NCBI GenBank assembly: GCA_910584985.1
Contig: CAJUDJ010000001.1
Location: 1 to 64,000, forward strand
DNA from: an uncultured Eubacterium sp.
GTDB lineage: Bacteria; Bacillota; Clostridia; Oscillospirales; Acutalibacteraceae
DNA: 64,000 nucleotides
Reading direction: 5' to 3'
The first letter of the stretch is position 1. Each line of letters starts with the position of its first letter. A program made the translations under genes and the position numbers. This document shows, in pieces, positions 23,716-31,920 of the stretch. The notes under the pieces are model-generated. The model had not been told where the DNA came from, ran no database searches, and worked only from the letters and a program-made list of their open reading frames with translations.

Positions 23716-24459
23716 ATGGAGATTTTATCGGTTCAATCCGTATCAAAAAGCTTTGACGGAAAAGCAATTCTTGAAGATGTATCTCTTTCCCTGCATAAAG
23801 GCGAAATCATAAGCCTGCTCGGTGTAAGCGGCGCAGGAAAAACCACACTGTTCAACTGCATTTCCGGCATCCTTAAGGCAGACAGCGGCAGCATTTTTTT
23901 AAACGGCTGCGATATAACGGGAAAGCCGGGAAATATAAGCTATATGCTTCAAAAGGATATGCTTCTGGAATATAAAAAAGTGATTGATAATGTTTCGCTG
24001 CCCCTGCTTCTTTCGGGAATGAAAAAAAAGCAGGCAAGGACAGAAGCACTGAAGCATTTTGAGGAATTCGGCATTGCCGGCACGGAAAATATGTATCCTG
24101 CCGAGCTTTCGGGCGGTATGCGTCAGCGTGCGGCACTGCTGCGAACCTACCTTGCCTCAAAGGGCGCAGCACTGTTGGATGAGCCGTTCAGTGCGCTGGA
24201 TACAATCACAAAATCTCAGATGCACAGATGGTATCTTTCGGTTATGGAAAAGATTGATTTATCAACAATTTTTATAACGCATGATATTGACGAAGCTATT
24301 CTGCTTTCCAACAGAATTCTGATTCTTTCAGGCTCACCTGCAAAAATAAGCAGGGAAATTGTGATTGAAGAACCGCATCCGCGAAGGGCTGATTTTAATT
24401 TAACGGCTCAGTTTTTAAATTATAAGAAGCAGGTGATAGAAGCGCTTGGCACAATATAA
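23716..24459 (+). CDS. thiZ: ABC transporter ATPase, thiamine precursor uptake (ThiZ-like)
   Basis: This 247-residue ABC ATPase has Walker A GVSGAGKTTL, signature LSGGMRQRAAL, Walker B AALLDEPFSALD and H-loop ITHDIDEAI. It energises the ThiXY importer. The start MEILSVQSVSKSFDG at 23716 is chosen; upstream in-frame codons belong to the end of the substrate-binding gene. AGAGAG lies 8 nt before the ATG. A terminator follows about 45 nt after the stop, closing the four-gene operon. Confidence 0.92.
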   Translation: MEILSVQSVSKSFDGKAILEDVSLSLHKGEIISLLGVSGAGKTTLFNCISGILKADSGSIFLNGCDITGKPGNISYMLQKDMLLEYKKVIDNVSLPLLLSGMKKKQARTEALKHFEEFGIAGTENMYPAELSGGMRQRAALLRTYLASKGAALLDEPFSALDTITKSQMHRWYLSVMEKIDLSTIFITHDIDEAILLSNRILILSGSPAKISREIVIEEPHPRRADFNLTAQFLNYKKQVIEALGTI

Positions 24460-24504
24460 ATGAAAAGGCTGAAGGTTTATATTGAGATGCTGTAACAAAG
24501 TTTA

Positions 24505-24540
24505 AAACCAAAGGACAATCTTGTTCTTTGGTTTGTTTTA
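24505..24540 (+). terminator. Terminator of the thiamine uptake operon
   Basis: AAACCAAAG pairs with CTTTGGTTT over a 12-nt loop and is followed by GTTTTA. Confidence 0.7.
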
Positions 24541-24597
24541 TGCTATAATCTATAAACAGAGAATTGTGGCTTGATGTGTGGCAGAAAAGGGACATAT

Positions 24598-25141
24598 ATG
24601 AATAACAGACCTGCATTAGATAAGAATTCAGACAGCAAGACATTTCGTGATTACTATTATCTGAAAGAAGAATTGGTAAGCTTTTGCAGGGAAAACGGTA
24701 TTCCTAATAGAAACAGCAGACAAAATTGCGTGTTTTCTTGAAGCAGGAAAAATCTTGCCCTTGCAACAGAGAGAAAAATTCACAGCGCTATTTGCCATAA
24801 ATGAAGATTCAAAAATTGAAGCAAACTTTGTTTGTTCGGAGAAGCACCGAATATCTTTCAGAAAACATATCGGAAGTGGTTTTACATTTAATGTAGCTTT
24901 TCAAAAATGATTGAAAAAGAATACAGGCACAACTTATAAAGAAGCGATTGCTGTTTATTATCAAATTCTTGAGGATAAGAAAAAAGGAAAAATAAAAATT
25001 GATAAGCAGTTTGAATACAATACTTATATTCGGGATTTTTTCGAAGATAATAAAGGAAAATCTTTAGAGGAAACCATTAAATGCTGAAAATATAAAAAGC
25101 AATTGCAAGGGTATAATCGCTATGAAAAACAGGCCTTATAG
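24598..25141 (+). pseudogene. SAP/DUF6434-like protein, degraded
   Basis: The N-terminal frame reads MNNRPALDKNSDSKTFRDYY, then YLKEELVSFCRENGIP, like SAP-domain proteins with a DUF6434 C-terminus. It breaks near 24705 with a small deletion and resumes in another frame as IETADKIACFLEAGKI. It continues through ISFRKHIGSGFTFNVAFQK to a TGA at 24908-24910, then LKKNTGTTYKEAIAVYYQIL, FEYNTYIRDFFEDNKGKS and EETIKC to a second TGA, and ends KYKKQLQGYNRYEKQ. Both TGA codons sit where the family, as I recall it, has tryptophan. The gene has an upstream TATAAT (24544-24549). No function is known. Confidence 0.7.
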
Positions 25142-25179
25142 CAATACAAAGGCAATTTTTCGGTTGGATAAGGAGGAAT

Positions 25180-25529
25180 ATACTATATTTTTTTCAGGAA
25201 TATGTCTTTTGACGAAAGATGTGCAGCGGCTGTCAGAATTCTATCAAAATATTCTTCAAACGACTTCTGACTGTGATGATGAGGTACATTAGGAAATACA
25301 TACGCAGGGTGCATGTTTGGCTATTCTTAAATATGACGATGCGAATGGCGGAAATCCGAATATGAATATGGCTTTTACTGTTGATGATGTGGATACGGAG
25401 TATTTACGCCTTAAAAAGTGTGGCGTTGAAATACTTGATGAACCGACAATTCGCCCATGGGGAGCTAAAAATATGCGCTTTTGTGATCCTGACGGAAATT
25501 ATATTGTTTTCAGAAGCTTCCTAAAATAA
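25180..25529 (+). pseudogene. VOC-family (glyoxalase-like) protein, degraded
   Basis: An AAGGAGG site precedes a frame that lacks a start codon and begins IFFSGICLLTKDVQRLSEFY. It continues with DCDDEVH, a TAG at about 25289, EIHTQGACLAILKYDD and then a clean C-terminal half: NMAFTVDDVDTEYLRLKKCG and MRFCDPDGNYIVFRSFLK, the hallmark ending of VOC (glyoxalase/bleomycin-resistance) proteins. The TAG replaces a residue before EIH, and the start is lost, possibly through a change near the run of seven T. Likely non-functional. Confidence 0.75.
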
Positions 25530-25601
25530 AGTTTGATTTATTTAACAAATCATAATTGTAATACTGGCGAAAAAGATGGAATTTTAATATACAGAATCCA
25601 A

Positions 25602-25636
25602 AATTATAACCACCCGTGAAGCGGGTGGTTATAATT
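25602..25636. terminator. 15-bp perfect hairpin, bidirectional terminator
   Basis: AATTATAACCACCCG pairs perfectly with CGGGTGGTTATAATT around loop TGAAG. It separates the plus-strand VOC remnant from the convergent HAD gene, whose stop codon overlaps it. Confidence 0.75.
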
Positions 25637-26312
25637 ATAAATAGTTTTTTATTTGCACCAACGAATCCACAATATAATCGGCTTTGATATCATTTGTTAC
25701 AGGCAGCTTATCATAATTGAACCAGATGGTTTTTATGCCGTATTCAACGCCGCCCTTTATATCCGCTGTAAGCGAATCCCCGATTAAAACCGTATTTTCT
25801 TTCGGTACATTTCCAAGCCTTTCAAAACAGACATCAAAAAATCTCTTTTCCGGCTTGGGAAAGCCAATCTGCTCCGAATTAAAAATATGCGTTATATAGT
25901 TCATCATTCCTGCATTGGTAAGCCGTTTTATCTGCTGCTGATAGGATGCATTACTTGCTACACAAACTGTATATTTTTCGGAAAGATATTCCAATATCTC
26001 ATAAGCGCCCTCAACCGCCTGCCTGCTTTCGGAAAAGGCTTCCCTGAATTCCTGCTCAAACAGCGGTCCGTCTGCAGCTGTTCCAAGGCATTCAAAAATT
26101 GTTTTCCATCTGAGCTGATACAGTGTAGGCTTGTTTATTTCCCCTGTTTCGATTTTGCACCAAAGCATATCATTCACCGCTCTGAAAACAGGAAAAACAC
26201 TTTCATCATATTTTAAATTCCATTTTATAAACTGCTTTTTTATGGTTGCTTCGGCACATGCGTTAAAATCAAGCAGCGTATTATCCACATCTATTAAAAC
26301 GGTTGTTATCAT
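25635..26312 (-). CDS. yjjG: HAD hydrolase, YjjG-like pyrimidine nucleotidase
   Basis: This 225-residue HAD phosphatase has motif I LIDVDNTLLDF, a helical cap, motif II CVASNASYQQ, and motifs III/IV in FPKPEKRFFDV and VLIGDSLTADIKGG. The DVDNTLLDF wording and size match YjjG, which dephosphorylates noncanonical or pyrimidine nucleoside monophosphates. It overlaps the upstream Cof-type gene by 4 nt (ATGA), so the two phosphatases are co-translated. The exact substrate is inferred. Confidence 0.85.
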   Translation of the reverse strand: MITTVLIDVDNTLLDFNACAEATIKKQFIKWNLKYDESVFPVFRAVNDMLWCKIETGEINKPTLYQLRWKTIFECLGTAADGPLFEQEFREAFSESRQAVEGAYEILEYLSEKYTVCVASNASYQQQIKRLTNAGMMNYITHIFNSEQIGFPKPEKRFFDVCFERLGNVPKENTVLIGDSLTADIKGGVEYGIKTIWFNYDKLPVTNDIKADYIVDSLVQIKNYL

Positions 26313-27133
26313 AAAATATTCTTCTCCGCATATTCCATAATATGTTCATTATTTGAGCACGCCGTGCCGGTTGCTATCGCCTTAAGCGCATCACATGCAT
26401 TTGAAACCGCATAGGAAATGCCCGCTACCTGAAACATATGTATATCATTTTTGCTGTCGCCAAGCGCCAGCGTTTTCTGCATATCCAGCGAAAGCAGGCT
26501 GCAAAGCTTCTGCAATCCCGTTCCCTTATTTGTGCCTTTATTCATAATTTCCAGATTGTTGCCCATAGAACTGACCACCTGCTCCTGCGGAAACCGCCCT
26601 GCAAGCGCTTCAAGGCAGTTTTCTCTTTCCTGCATGCTTCTGAAAAAAGCATCAAACAACTCCGGTTTCAGCGCTTCCGTTTCAAGCATAGCGGAAAAAT
26701 CATCAGCCCTTTTTCTGCTGTGGGCAATCACCGTGCGGAATCTGGGATTTATCTTATAATATTCAAAGCATTCTTCATTTATTTTGCCTGTATCTGCCCA
26801 CGGATAGCCGCCGCTGTAAATTTCAATATAAGTTTCATACGAATTCAGCAGATTAAAAATTCCAATCGCAGTTTCACGCGGCATAACGGAGGAATACAGA
26901 ATACCTTTTCCCTTTTCGTAGATTCCCGAGCCATTTGAAAACACAAAATATCGAATGCATTCTTCTTTTCTTACAGCTTCAGGGATTTCGTAATAGGTGC
27001 GCCCTGTAACAGGAACCGTCATAATGCCCTTTTCACTGAGCCGCCGGATTGCCGCAAGATTTTCCCGGCTTACGGCAGAATTGTCATTCAGCAGTGTGCC
27101 GTCCATATCAACGGCAACTAACGATATTTCCAT
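26309..27133 (-). CDS. Cof-type HAD-IIB phosphatase
   Basis: This 274-residue protein shows HAD motif I VAVDMDGTLLND, motif II VPVTGRTYYEI, the lysine in MNKGTNKGTGLQKL and motif III LALGDSKNDIHMF followed by GISYAVSNACDALK, the Cof/HAD-IIB signature. Such enzymes dephosphorylate sugar phosphates, phosphorylated cofactors or nucleotides; the substrate here is unknown. It is first in a two-gene operon with the YjjG-like gene. Confidence 0.9.
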   Translation of the reverse strand: MEISLVAVDMDGTLLNDNSAVSRENLAAIRRLSEKGIMTVPVTGRTYYEIPEAVRKEECIRYFVFSNGSGIYEKGKGILYSSVMPRETAIGIFNLLNSYETYIEIYSGGYPWADTGKINEECFEYYKINPRFRTVIAHSRKRADDFSAMLETEALKPELFDAFFRSMQERENCLEALAGRFPQEQVVSSMGNNLEIMNKGTNKGTGLQKLCSLLSLDMQKTLALGDSKNDIHMFQVAGISYAVSNACDALKAIATGTACSNNEHIMEYAEKNIL

Positions 27134-27157
27134 TGCACATCTTTCCCTTTTCCGTTA

Positions 27158-27196
27158 AATAAAACAGAGAATATCACGCAAGCGAAATATTCTCTG
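27158..27196 (-). terminator. Terminator of the transketolase operon
   Basis: On the minus strand CAGAGAATAT pairs with ATATTCTCTG around TTCGCTTGCGTG, followed by TTTTATTT. It lies just after the stop of the C-terminal transketolase gene. Confidence 0.8.
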
Positions 27197-27202
27197 CACC
27201 TT

Positions 27203-28147
27203 TTATTCTTTTACAAATCCCTTTGTAACCTTAACAATATTTTCTGCACTGAGGCCGAACTGCTTCAACAAATCCTTTGCAGGGCCGCTGTGGCCGAACA
27301 CATCGTTTACACCGATTCTTTTAACAGGCACTGGGCATTTTTCTGAAAGACAGGAGCAAACTGCTTCGCCGAGCCCGCCTACTATACTGTGTTCCTCAAC
27401 CGTGATTACCTTTCCTGTTTTCTTTGCAGATGTAGCCACAAGCGCTTCATCCAGCGGCTTGATTGTTGCAATATTGATGATTTCGGCATCAATTCCGTCT
27501 GCCGCAAGCTGCTTTCCTGCCTCAATCGCTTCGGCAACCATTAAACCGTTGGCAATAATGGTAACATCACTGCCCTCTCTGACAACCTCACCCTTTCCGA
27601 TTTCAAACTGATAGCTTTCATCGTGAAATACAGGAACGGCAAGTCTGCCGAATCTTAAATAAACAGGGCCTTCATATTTATAAGCCGCTTTAACAGCCTG
27701 TTTTGCTTCAACATCATCTGCCGGACAGATAACAACCATGCCCGGAATGGCACGCATAAGTGCAAAATCTTCGCAGCACTGATGGGATGCGCCGTCCTCT
27801 CCAACGGAAATGCCGGCATGTGTTGCACCGATTTTTACATTCAGATGCGGATAGCCGATTGAATTTCTGATCTGCTCAAACGCTCTGCCCGATGCAAACA
27901 TTGCAAAGCTGGATGCAAACGGAACAAGACCCATTGTGCTTAAGCCTGCTGCAACAGAAACCATATTTGCTTCTGCAATTCCGCAGTTGAAATGTCTTTC
28001 GGGATATTCCTTCTGAAAAATGCCTGTTTTGGTAGCCGCAGATAAATCTGCATCAAGAACAACAATATTATCTGCCCCGTCTGCCGCAAGCTCTTTCAGT
28101 GCTGTGCCGTAGCTGTCTCTTGTGGCAACATTCTTTACTTCTGCCAT
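27203..28147 (-). CDS. Transketolase, C-terminal subunit
   Basis: This 314-residue protein holds the pyrimidine-binding and C-terminal domains of transketolase: GIAEANMVSVAAGLSTMG with the catalytic glutamate, THAGISVGEDGASHQ and VEEHSIVGGLGEAV. Transketolase transfers two-carbon units in the pentose phosphate pathway using thiamine diphosphate. It is encoded as a separate half, as in many anaerobic Firmicutes and archaea, with the N-terminal half 2 nt upstream. The partner must supply the diphosphate-binding site. Confidence 0.93.
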   Translation of the reverse strand: MAEVKNVATRDSYGTALKELAADGADNIVVLDADLSAATKTGIFQKEYPERHFNCGIAEANMVSVAAGLSTMGLVPFASSFAMFASGRAFEQIRNSIGYPHLNVKIGATHAGISVGEDGASHQCCEDFALMRAIPGMVVICPADDVEAKQAVKAAYKYEGPVYLRFGRLAVPVFHDESYQFEIGKGEVVREGSDVTIIANGLMVAEAIEAGKQLAADGIDAEIINIATIKPLDEALVATSAKKTGKVITVEEHSIVGGLGEAVCSCLSEKCPVPVKRIGVNDVFGHSGPAKDLLKQFGLSAENIVKVTKGFVKE

Positions 28148-28149
28148 TC

Positions 28150-28995
28150 TTATGCCTCCTTTAATTCTGCAAGCTTTGCGTTAAGCTCTGCTATTGCAAT
28201 TTCATATTCCTCAGTGTTTGGTGCTTTTCCATGCCAGCCAACTGCATTTTCCATATAGGAAACGCCCTTGCCCTTAACGGTTTTCATAATAATTGCAAAC
28301 GGCTTTGTGCTCTTATGGAATTTTTCAAATGCCGCTTCAATTTCATCAAGATCATTTCCGTCTATAATAACATAATCAAAACCGAATGCCTCAGCTTTTT
28401 TATCAATCGGCTCTGCGCTCATAACATCTTCGCATTTACCGTCTATCTGAAGTCCGTTTACATCAATGATAACACAAAGATTATCAAGATTATACTGAGC
28501 TGCAAACATCATTGCTTCCCAAACCTGACCTTCTTCAATTTCGCCGTCCCCAAGCAGGGTATAAACACGGATATCGTTTTTGCCAATATATTTAGCACCC
28601 TTTGCCATGCCGCAGGCTGCACTGATGCCCTGGCCGAGAGAACCTGTGCTCATATCCACACCGGGAACGGTGTTCATATTGGGATGCCCCTGAAGATAAG
28701 AACCGATATGGCGGAGGGTTTTTAAATCCTCTGCAGGGAAAAATCCTGTGTAAGCAAGTGCACTGTAAAGCGCAGGTGCTGCATGACCCTTTGAAAGAAC
28801 AAATCTGTCCCTGTTTTCCATTTTGGGATTTTCAGGATCAAAGCGCATTTCCTTTCCGTAAAGATAAGCAAGAATATCTGCTGCGGAAAGACTGCCGCCC
28901 GGATGACCTGCTTTGGCATGATAAGTGCCTTCTATAATTCCGTGGCGTATTTCCGCCGCAAGAATCTGAAGCTTCTTTTTAAGCTTATTATCCAT
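28150..28995 (-). CDS. Transketolase, N-terminal (ThDP diphosphate-binding) subunit
   Basis: This 281-residue protein has the thiamine-diphosphate motif as GDGEIEEGQVWEAMMFA...DVNGLQIDG (GDG...N type), plus KAGHPGGSLSAADI and SKGHAAPALY typical of the transketolase N-terminus. With the C-terminal gene directly downstream it forms the active enzyme. AGGAGAT precedes the ATG. A small hairpin GAACAG/CTGTTC with an A loop is in the leader at 29022-29040. The thiamine uptake operon 4 kb away supplies its cofactor. Confidence 0.93.
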   Translation of the reverse strand: MDNKLKKKLQILAAEIRHGIIEGTYHAKAGHPGGSLSAADILAYLYGKEMRFDPENPKMENRDRFVLSKGHAAPALYSALAYTGFFPAEDLKTLRHIGSYLQGHPNMNTVPGVDMSTGSLGQGISAACGMAKGAKYIGKNDIRVYTLLGDGEIEEGQVWEAMMFAAQYNLDNLCVIIDVNGLQIDGKCEDVMSAEPIDKKAEAFGFDYVIIDGNDLDEIEAAFEKFHKSTKPFAIIMKTVKGKGVSYMENAVGWHGKAPNTEEYEIAIAELNAKLAELKEA

Positions 28996-29172
28996 AATCT
29001 ATCTCCTTTTTGCATAGGCAGCGAACAGAAAAAACTGTTCATCGTCCAAGCTCATTTTATACTGTGTTATTTTAACATCAATCTGCAAATTCTGCAATAG
29101 AAAAACTAAAATTCATAAAATTAAACAACATGATAAAACAGGAATACAGCTTAACACCACTGTTTGATTCTG

Positions 29173-29940
29173 TCAGTTTGTTTTCTCATCCGAAACCAGC
29201 ACGGCACACACAAGATACCTGCTTGTTTTATCGCCTGTTACACAGGTGGAAAGCACAACTATTCTGCTGTGTTCATTCAGGGGCACATCCGGCTCTGTTC
29301 TGACATTTTTCTGCGCAGACTGCGGATTTTGAATCATCTGCTGAAAGGCAGAAATCCGATTTTTATCACTGAAATCATTGGAAAGCATAATATGCCTGTC
29401 ATCATATTTAAAGGCAGAAACAATCTGATAGGTAAGCCTTCTCTGCGGCATATAAATATAGAAATATTCATTTTCGGCGAAAAATGCTTCGTCCTCAAAT
29501 TTATGAAGCGTGGTAAACATGGTATCGCCGTAATTGTTATGGCCGTAAATCAGCGTTACCGGGTCTGAAAAATCCTTTGCATTGCATTTTTCCGTGTAAA
29601 TCGCCCCGCTTTTCAGATAAGATTTATCCACTGCACTATGTGTTAAATAAAAATCATCTTCACCGCTGTGCTGTGCAATAGGATAATCCACATTCGTATG
29701 CTCTATTTTAATCCATGCATAGATTTCATCATTTTTCTGCACAAGTGCCGGAAAATCAACCGGATTAAACACAGGCGGGTTCTTTTCCTGCGTTGTGATA
29801 ACAGGAGGTGCAGAGGTTGTTTCGTATTCTCGTTCCGCCTTAAACTGATTATAAAAACAAAAGCCAATATAAAAAACCGCGCAGACAAATACTGCCGCAG
29901 AAAGAATAAACAGAATCCTGTTTGCTGTTTTTTTCTTCAT
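29173..29940 (-). CDS. srtB: Class B sortase
   Basis: This 255-residue protein has an N-terminal membrane helix (ILFILSAAVFVCAVFYI) and an outer sortase domain of class B type: VDYPIAQHSGEDDFYLTH, the catalytic histidine in LIYGHNNYG, the cysteine in VVLSTCVTGDKTSRYLV and the arginine in the same segment. Sortases cut LPxTG/NPxTN-type proteins and join them to the wall or into pili. No substrate protein or pilin gene is nearby. The start at 29940 has AGGTGAT upstream; the longer open frame reaches into the terminator of the previous operon and is rejected. Confidence 0.9.
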   Translation of the reverse strand: MKKKTANRILFILSAAVFVCAVFYIGFCFYNQFKAEREYETTSAPPVITTQEKNPPVFNPVDFPALVQKNDEIYAWIKIEHTNVDYPIAQHSGEDDFYLTHSAVDKSYLKSGAIYTEKCNAKDFSDPVTLIYGHNNYGDTMFTTLHKFEDEAFFAENEYFYIYMPQRRLTYQIVSAFKYDDRHIMLSNDFSDKNRISAFQQMIQNPQSAQKNVRTEPDVPLNEHSRIVVLSTCVTGDKTSRYLVCAVLVSDEKTN

Positions 29941-30004
29941 ATCATCACCTGAATCATAACTACCGGTTGAACCGGCGAATTCGTCTTTGCTGAAGAGATA
30001 AACT

Positions 30005-30036
30005 AAAAAAGCCTGCTGCATCATTACAGCAGGCTG
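30005..30036 (-). terminator. Terminator of the marR/ABC exporter operon
   Basis: On the minus strand AGCCTGCTG pairs with CAGCAGGCT, followed by TTTTTAG, about 30 nt after the last ABC gene. Confidence 0.88.
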
Positions 30037-30063
30037 CTTTCTATTTTAACGCAAAACCGTTTA

Positions 30064-31920
30064 TTATGCAAGTTTGGCTTTTCCCGTACAGAGCTCATAA
30101 TATCTTCCTTTAAGCTCGAGAAGCACATCGTGATTTCCGCGTTCCAGAATTTCACCGTGTTCAAGCACCATGATGGCATCGGAATTCCGAACGGTTGAAA
30201 GCCTGTGGGCAATCACAAATACTGTTCTGCCAATCATAAGCCGATCCATTCCGTGCTCAATATGAAGCTCTGTTCTTGTGTCAACAGAAGAAGTTGCTTC
30301 GTCAAGAATAAGCACTGCTGGCTTGGCAACAGCCGCCCTTGCAATGGCAAGAAGCTGCCTTTGGCCCTGAGAAAGATTTTCACCGTCTGCCGCAATAAGA
30401 GTATTATAGCCGTCAGGCAGTCGGCGGATAAAGCTGTGGGCCGATGCAAGCTTTGCTGCGGCAATACATTCCTCATCCGTAGCATCCAACCTGCCGTAGC
30501 GTATATTATCCATAACCGTACCTGTAAACAGGTGCGTATCCTGCAAAACGATGGAAAGTGACTTTCTTAAATCATCCTTTTTAATCCGTTTAATATCAAT
30601 TCCGTCATAGGTAATCACACCGTCCTGAATATCATAAAAGCGGTTAATCAGATTTGTTATGGTTGTTTTTCCTGCACCTGTTGAACCGACAAAGGCAATT
30701 TTCTGCCCCGGCTTTGCATAAAGGCTTACATGCTTAAGCACGGTCTTCTCAGGTACATATCCAAAGGTTACATTTTCAAAAATCACATTGCCCTCAACTG
30801 CCGTTAAGCTGCCGTTGTCATTCCAAAACCATTTCCTTTCACCGTTTACGGTTTCTTCCTTAAGGGTTACCGTGCCTTCATCCGTTTCAGGCTGCATTTC
30901 CATAATTTCAAAAACACGCTCAGCACCTGCCAGTGCAGAAAATATTGTGTTCATCTGATTGGTTATCTGCTGAACCGGCTGTGAAAACTGCCTTGTGTAG
31001 GTTAAAAACGAGGTTAATTTACCGATGGTAAAGGTAAGCGGATTTGCAATTACAAGAAGTGCACCGATGATTGTAATTACAGCATACGCTGTATTATTTA
31101 TACCTGCCGAGCACGGCCCCATAATGCCGGAATAAAAGTTTGCCTTTGTAGCACTCTGCCTGAAATTTTCATTCAGCTGTGCAAATTCGGAAATTGCCTC
31201 TTCTTCATGATTAAATACCTTAACAACCTTCATACCTTCAACGGTTTCTTCAATATAACCGTTCATTTTTCCAAGATTTTTCTGCTGCTGCTGAAAATGC
31301 TTTCTTGTTTTTTTGCCGATAAACATGGAAATCCAAATCATCAGCACAAGGAAAACCAGCATAATTAAAAACAGCCGCCAGTTAAAATAAATCATCATTG
31401 CCACAATACCAAGCATTGTAAAAACAGAGGAAACAAGCTGCACAACCGACTGCTCCAGCATCATCTGCATATTATCAACATCATTTGTAAAGCGGCTCAT
31501 AATTTCGCCGTGCGTTTTACTGTCAAAATATCTTAACGGAAGCGACTGCATATGATTGAACAAATCCCTTCTGATGATATTGGAAGTGCCATATGCAATT
31601 TTAACCATAATTTTGCTTTGAAGGAAGCTTAAAACAGAAGCACCGATATAGAAAACCGATAAAATAACAAGCTGCTTTATCAGTTCATTTTTATTGAACA
31701 CCGGGAAAATTGCCTTATCTATCAGCGGCTGAAGCCTTGCAGATGCAAGCACTGAGCAAGCCGTTGATGCAAGCACGGCAACAACTGCTATCACAAGAAG
31801 ATATTTGCTTTTTCCTATATAACGCAATATATTTGAAACGGTTTTCTTTGTATCTTTCGGCTTTTTAAAGCCGTGGTGCTGCATACCGGGTCCTCCGCCG
31901 TGCGGTCCTTTTCCTGCCAT
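30064..31920 (-). CDS. ABC exporter half-transporter (second subunit)
   Basis: This 618-residue protein combines a six-helix exporter membrane domain with an ABC ATPase: Walker A VGSTGAGKTTITNL, signature ENLSQGQRQLLAIARA, Walker B AVLILDEATSSVDTRT and switch IAHRLSTVR. The glutamate after Walker B is present, so this subunit carries the catalytic carboxylate. The N-terminus is Gly/His-rich (GKGPHGGGPGMQHHGFKKP). The first subunit is directly upstream with a 1-nt overlap, forming a heterodimeric multidrug or peptide exporter under MarR control. The substrate is unknown. Confidence 0.92.
   Translation of the reverse strand: MAGKGPHGGGPGMQHHGFKKPKDTKKTVSNILRYIGKSKYLLVIAVVAVLASTACSVLASARLQPLIDKAIFPVFNKNELIKQLVILSVFYIGASVLSFLQSKIMVKIAYGTSNIIRRDLFNHMQSLPLRYFDSKTHGEIMSRFTNDVDNMQMMLEQSVVQLVSSVFTMLGIVAMMIYFNWRLFLIMLVFLVLMIWISMFIGKKTRKHFQQQQKNLGKMNGYIEETVEGMKVVKVFNHEEEAISEFAQLNENFRQSATKANFYSGIMGPCSAGINNTAYAVITIIGALLVIANPLTFTIGKLTSFLTYTRQFSQPVQQITNQMNTIFSALAGAERVFEIMEMQPETDEGTVTLKEETVNGERKWFWNDNGSLTAVEGNVIFENVTFGYVPEKTVLKHVSLYAKPGQKIAFVGSTGAGKTTITNLINRFYDIQDGVITYDGIDIKRIKKDDLRKSLSIVLQDTHLFTGTVMDNIRYGRLDATDEECIAAAKLASAHSFIRRLPDGYNTLIAADGENLSQGQRQLLAIARAAVAKPAVLILDEATSSVDTRTELHIEHGMDRLMIGRTVFVIAHRLSTVRNSDAIMVLEHGEILERGNHDVLLELKGRYYELCTGKAKLA

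Noticed and set aside
24598..25141. Genome-wide TGA=Trp recoding
   Set aside because: hydC, the APH-like gene and others terminate with TGA, and Trp is encoded by TGG throughout, so the two TGA codons are local defects.
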